Shown here in pieces: positions 61,388 to 64,000 of a stretch of 64,000 nucleotides of DNA. The first letter of the stretch is position 1. Each line of letters begins with the position of its first letter. Source of the DNA: Vibrio sp. Isolate34 (GTDB lineage Bacteria; Pseudomonadota; Gammaproteobacteria; Enterobacterales; Vibrionaceae). The stretch spans positions 1 through 64,000 of the forward strand of contig NZ_JAKEUO010000023.1 in NCBI RefSeq assembly GCF_022397915.1. Direction: 5' to 3'. The position numbers and the translations under genes are program-made. The notes beneath the pieces are model-generated. The model did not search any database. It saw only the letters and a program-made list of their open reading frames with translations, and was not told where the DNA came from.

Positions 61388-62653
61388 GTGATCAGAACCT
61401 TTGCAGAACTCGATCTAAACCAAGAGCTGCTTAAAGCAATTGACGAAATGGGCTATGAACGTCCAACACAGATACAAGCTGAAGCAATCCCACAAGCGTT
61501 AGATGGAAGAGACGTTTTGGCTTCTGCGCCAACAGGTACTGGTAAAACAGCCTCATTCGTACTGCCAGCACTGCAGTACCTTCAGGATTTCCCACGTAAG
61601 AAAGCGGGCCCTGCTCGTATGCTTATCCTGACGCCAACTCGTGAACTGGCAATGCAGATCACTGACCAAGCTCGTGAGCTTGCGAAATACACTGCGCTAA
61701 ACATCTTCACCATCACAGGTGGTGTGATGTACCAAGAGCACGCTGACATCCTTGGCACAACGCAAGACATCGTAGTAGCAACACCTGGCCGTCTGATGGA
61801 ATACATCGAAGCTGAGCGCTTTGACTGTCGTGCTATCGAATGGCTGATCCTAGACGAAGCAGACCGCATGCTAGACATGGGCTTTGGTCCTGTTGTTGAC
61901 CGCCTGTCTGCTGAGTGTCGCTGGCGTAAGCAAACTTTACTTTTCTCAGCAACGCTAGAAGGTAAAGGTGTTGAAGGCTTCACTGAAGATCTACTGAAAA
62001 ACCCAGCGGAGATCGATGCAAAATCATCACTTCGTGAGCGTAAGAAGATCACTCAGTGGTACCACCGTGCAGACACAGCAGAGCATAAGCTAAACATCCT
62101 AAAGCACATCATCACAGAACAAGCTGAGCGCAGCATCGTGTTCTTGAAGACTCGTGATCGTCTAGGTGATCTTCGTGCTCAACTAGAAAGCGCGCAAATC
62201 CCATGTGCATGGATCCAAGGTGAGATGCCTCAAGATCGTCGTAACAACGCGATTGCTCGTTTCCGTGACGGTTCAGTAAACGTACTGCTAGCGACTGACG
62301 TTGCGGCTCGTGGTATCGACCTTCCAGACGTAAGCCACGTAATCAACTACGACATGCCTCGTACTGCTGACGTCTACCTACACCGTATCGGCCGTACGGC
62401 TCGTGCTGGTAAGAAAGGCAATGCGGTTTCTATCATTGAAGCGCACGACCAGCTGATGATTGAGCGTGTAGCTCGTTACACTGAAGAACCGATCAAAGAG
62501 CGCTTTATCGAAGGTATGCGTCCAACACATAAGAAAGCGGCCGTGACTAAGAAGAAGAAACCGAAGAAAGAAGACAAGAAAGCGGTAGAGAAACAAAAAA
62601 TCGCGAAGAAGAAAAAAATCGCGAAGAAAAAGAAAGCAGCAAAGAAGAAATAA
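61388..62653 (+). CDS. srmB: DEAD-box ATP-dependent RNA helicase SrmB
   Basis: Helicase for early 50S ribosome assembly. The 421 residues have the Q motif (ERPTQIQAEAIPQ), motif I SAPTGTGKTA near 50, motif II DEAD in LILDEADRML near 155, motif III SAT, and the C-terminal RecA lobe with ATDVAARGID and HRIGRTARAG. The final 50 residues are mostly Lys (KKKKPKKEDKKAVEK and similar), a low-complexity RNA-binding tail. It starts with GTG, with TGGAG upstream. Proximity to trmN6 supports SrmB over other DEAD-box paralogs. Confidence 0.92.
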   Translation: MIRTFAELDLNQELLKAIDEMGYERPTQIQAEAIPQALDGRDVLASAPTGTGKTASFVLPALQYLQDFPRKKAGPARMLILTPTRELAMQITDQARELAKYTALNIFTITGGVMYQEHADILGTTQDIVVATPGRLMEYIEAERFDCRAIEWLILDEADRMLDMGFGPVVDRLSAECRWRKQTLLFSATLEGKGVEGFTEDLLKNPAEIDAKSSLRERKKITQWYHRADTAEHKLNILKHIITEQAERSIVFLKTRDRLGDLRAQLESAQIPCAWIQGEMPQDRRNNAIARFRDGSVNVLLATDVAARGIDLPDVSHVINYDMPRTADVYLHRIGRTARAGKKGNAVSIIEAHDQLMIERVARYTEEPIKERFIEGMRPTHKKAAVTKKKKPKKEDKKAVEKQKIAKKKKIAKKKKAAKKK

Positions 62654-62678
62654 TCTAACTGCTTCAACGATTCCATAA

Positions 62679-62715
62679 AAAAGCCCCATGCAGTTCGCAG
62701 CATGGGGCTTTTCTT
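62679..62715. terminator. terminator between srmB and yaaA
   Basis: AAAAGCCCCATG (62679-62690) pairs with CATGGGGCTTTT (62701-62712) around a ten-base loop, with T-rich sequence after it. Confidence 0.88.
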
Positions 62716-62800
62716 TGTCTGGCCTGTTATCTGGCTAAATAATTCGTCTCTAATTTTAATTACAGGCTAAAGCCGAGACTAACTCGTTAGCCAAGGGCTG

Positions 62801-63577
62801 CTAGTTTTGCTCTTCACGCTTGAAAACAAGCTCTTTCGCATTCGACTCTTCTTCAACGAAATAGTAACCCGCCGTATCAAATTGAGTTAGCGCTTCTACC
62901 GAATCAATTTTGTTCTCGATAATGTAGCGAGCCATCATGCCGCGCGCTTTCTTCGCGTAGAAACTGATCACCTTGTATTGACCGTTCTTACAATCTTTAA
63001 ATACTGGGGTAATCACTTGGCCATCAAGGTTCTTTGGCTTCACGGCTTTAAAGTATTCGTTCGACGCTAGATTGATCAGCACATTATCACCCTGAGCATT
63101 CAACGCTTCATTGAGCTTGTCTGTGATGATGTTACCCCAGAACTGATACAAGTTAGTACCACGAGCATTCGCCAAGCGTGTCCCCATCTCTAGGCGGTAT
63201 GGCTGCATCAAATCTAACGGCTTAAGCAAACCATATAACCCAGAAAGCATGCGCAGGTGGTTTTGTGCGTAGTCAAAATCTTCATCCGATAAAGTCTCAG
63301 CGTCTAGGCCAGTGTAGACATCGCCCTTAAAGGCTAGGATTGCTTGGCGTGCGTTGTCTTGGGTAAAAGTCTCGCTCCACTGCTCAAAGCGCGCTACGTT
63401 CAACCCTGCGATTTTATCGCTGACTTTCATCAGTGCAGAAACATCTACTGGCGTCAGCTTACGGCACTCTTCAATCAGCTCAGCAGAGTGTTCAACAAAC
63501 TCAGGCTGACTAAAGCGTTCAGTCGCTAATGGTGATTCGTAATCAAGTGTTTTGGCTGGAGAAACGACAACTAACAT
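62801..63577 (-). CDS. yaaA: peroxide stress protein YaaA
   Basis: Cytoplasmic protein that lowers intracellular free iron during hydrogen peroxide stress in E. coli and binds DNA. The 258 residues match the whole family: MLVVVSPAKTLDYESP at the start, ILAFKGDVYTGLDAETLSDEDFDYAQNHLRMLSGLYGLLKPLDLMQPYRLEMGT in the middle and FYAKKARGMMARYII near 205. No OxyR site is recognisable upstream. It converges with srmB. Confidence 0.95.
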   Translation of the reverse strand: MLVVVSPAKTLDYESPLATERFSQPEFVEHSAELIEECRKLTPVDVSALMKVSDKIAGLNVARFEQWSETFTQDNARQAILAFKGDVYTGLDAETLSDEDFDYAQNHLRMLSGLYGLLKPLDLMQPYRLEMGTRLANARGTNLYQFWGNIITDKLNEALNAQGDNVLINLASNEYFKAVKPKNLDGQVITPVFKDCKNGQYKVISFYAKKARGMMARYIIENKIDSVEALTQFDTAGYYFVEEESNAKELVFKREEQN

Positions 63578-63715
63578 AACTTTACCCTAATCGGTTATCT
63601 AACTGGATGCTGCTAGAGTATAGAAAAAACATCAACTTGTCTTTATGACTCTTCCTATTACTTCGATAGGGAGAATGAGCTTTGATAGACAGAATTAGGC
63701 AAATGACAGGCAAAG

Positions 63716-63745
63716 AAAAAGGCTAAGGTCGAAACCTTAGCCTTT
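63716..63745 (-). terminator. terminator after the AGCS symporter gene
   Basis: AAAAAGGCTAAGGT (63716-63729) and ACCTTAGCCTTT (63734-63745) pair perfectly around a four-base loop, and the minus strand ends in TTTTT. Confidence 0.9.
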
Positions 63746-63785
63746 CTAATCACTTTAGGATGAGCTGTTTATCGCTCCAACAAGA

Positions 63786-64000
63786 TTACTTCTTGTTGTT
63801 GTCCCAAATACCGTCTTCCAGCTGAGACTTAAGCTCTGGGAAGTCATTCGAATCAAATGTTGGTACTTTACCTGCGTCTAGTTGACGGTTGTAGTCTTTC
63901 GCTAGCTTAATCACGATGCCTGATAGCAGGATAATCGCCACCAAGTTAACAATCGCCATTAGGCCCATCGATACGTCAGCCAGTGCCCATACCGTTGGTA
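63786..64000 (-). CDS. AGCS-family sodium:alanine/glycine symporter, C-terminal part
   Basis: Only the last 70 codons are inside the window; the frame is open through the right edge. They read ...VWALADVSMGLMAIVNLVAIILLSGIVIKLAKDYNRQL and end KSQLEDGIWDNNKK. The ADxxxGLMAxxNL segment with the final hydrophobic helix is typical of the C-terminus of alanine:cation symporters. The window edge, not a mutation, cuts the gene. A shorter frame from an internal ATG at 63968 is not the true start. Confidence 0.8.
   Translation of the reverse strand, partial: PTVWALADVSMGLMAIVNLVAIILLSGIVIKLAKDYNRQLDAGKVPTFDSNDFPELKSQLEDGIWDNNKK

Noticed and set aside
61582..62052. Minus-strand 156-codon frame inside srmB, and other long antisense frames such as 26601-26921 in the CstA/BtsT gene
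   Set aside because: They are shadows of strongly biased codon use in real genes, with no ribosome site or family resemblance.
63786..63968. Independent 60-residue membrane protein at the right edge
   Set aside because: The frame continues to the window end and reads as the C-terminus of an AGCS symporter, so the ATG is internal.

Overview
The window is a stretch of core chromosome from a gammaproteobacterium, almost certainly a Vibrio (probably chromosome 1, splendidus-like). The main evidence is HlyU, VpsR, a QSSS-type Na+/phosphate transporter (NptA) and a 283-residue ThyA, all of which read as typical vibrio proteins. Further support comes from many gene blocks known from Escherichia coli but joined in vibrio fashion. 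I see no transposase, integrase, phage gene, CRISPR array or tRNA. One rRNA operon begins at the left edge.

Layout. 1-765: 5' end, leader and promoter of an rRNA operon on the minus strand. 864-9890: clpB-pgeF-rluD facing bamD, an MltF-like transglycosylase, raiA, and pheL-pheA with a readable attenuator. 10222-19058: a GGDEF/EAL protein overlapping yjjX, then trpR, slt, ettA, a PilZ protein and an M23 peptidase. 19223-21660: aroF-tyrA with three TyrR boxes. 21772-24963: peptidoglycan recycling (nagZ, anmK, murQ). 25072-30026: a lipoprotein, then a CstA/BtsT-family transporter and its likely LytS/LytTR two-component system. 30128-38519: ispH, fkpB, lspA, ileS, ribF, murJ and rpsT. 38789-41608: hlyU, nhaR, nptA. 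42004-48595: thyA, lgt, a TauE/SafE protein, ptsP, rppH, a DnaA-box-rich gap and mutH. 48665-51352: small proteins and vpsR. 51626-58802: lysS, prfB (programmed frameshift), recJ, dsbC, xerD, fldB. 58924-64000: brnQ, trmN6, srmB, yaaA and the end of an AGCS symporter gene.

Two non-coding elements stand out. Upstream of the CstA/BtsT gene, positions 25484-25696 hold eleven copies of a motif close to the E. coli BtsR (YehT) box, ACC(G/A)CT(C/T)A, at intervals of 20 or 21 bp without a break. The E. coli operator is described as only two such repeats, and a matching kinase/LytTR pair lies just downstream. This looks like an extended phased operator. Second, the rppH-mutH gap carries about ten DnaA-box-like 9-mers. 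The E. coli DnaA-reactivating sequence DARS2 lies in the same gene gap, so this is a probable Vibrio DARS2.

Other details: a 40-codon minus-strand small ORF with an exact GGAGG ribosome binding site at 49542-49664, followed by an inverted-repeat RNA element; a pheL leader with five Phe codons; the RF2 frameshift site; a UUG start for rpsT; a sigma-32 promoter for clpB; and a lipobox on DsbC. Several starts were moved downstream from the longest reading frame because of ribosome binding sites or family N-termini; each case is stated. All calls rest on reading the sequence and on family knowledge. No database search was run.
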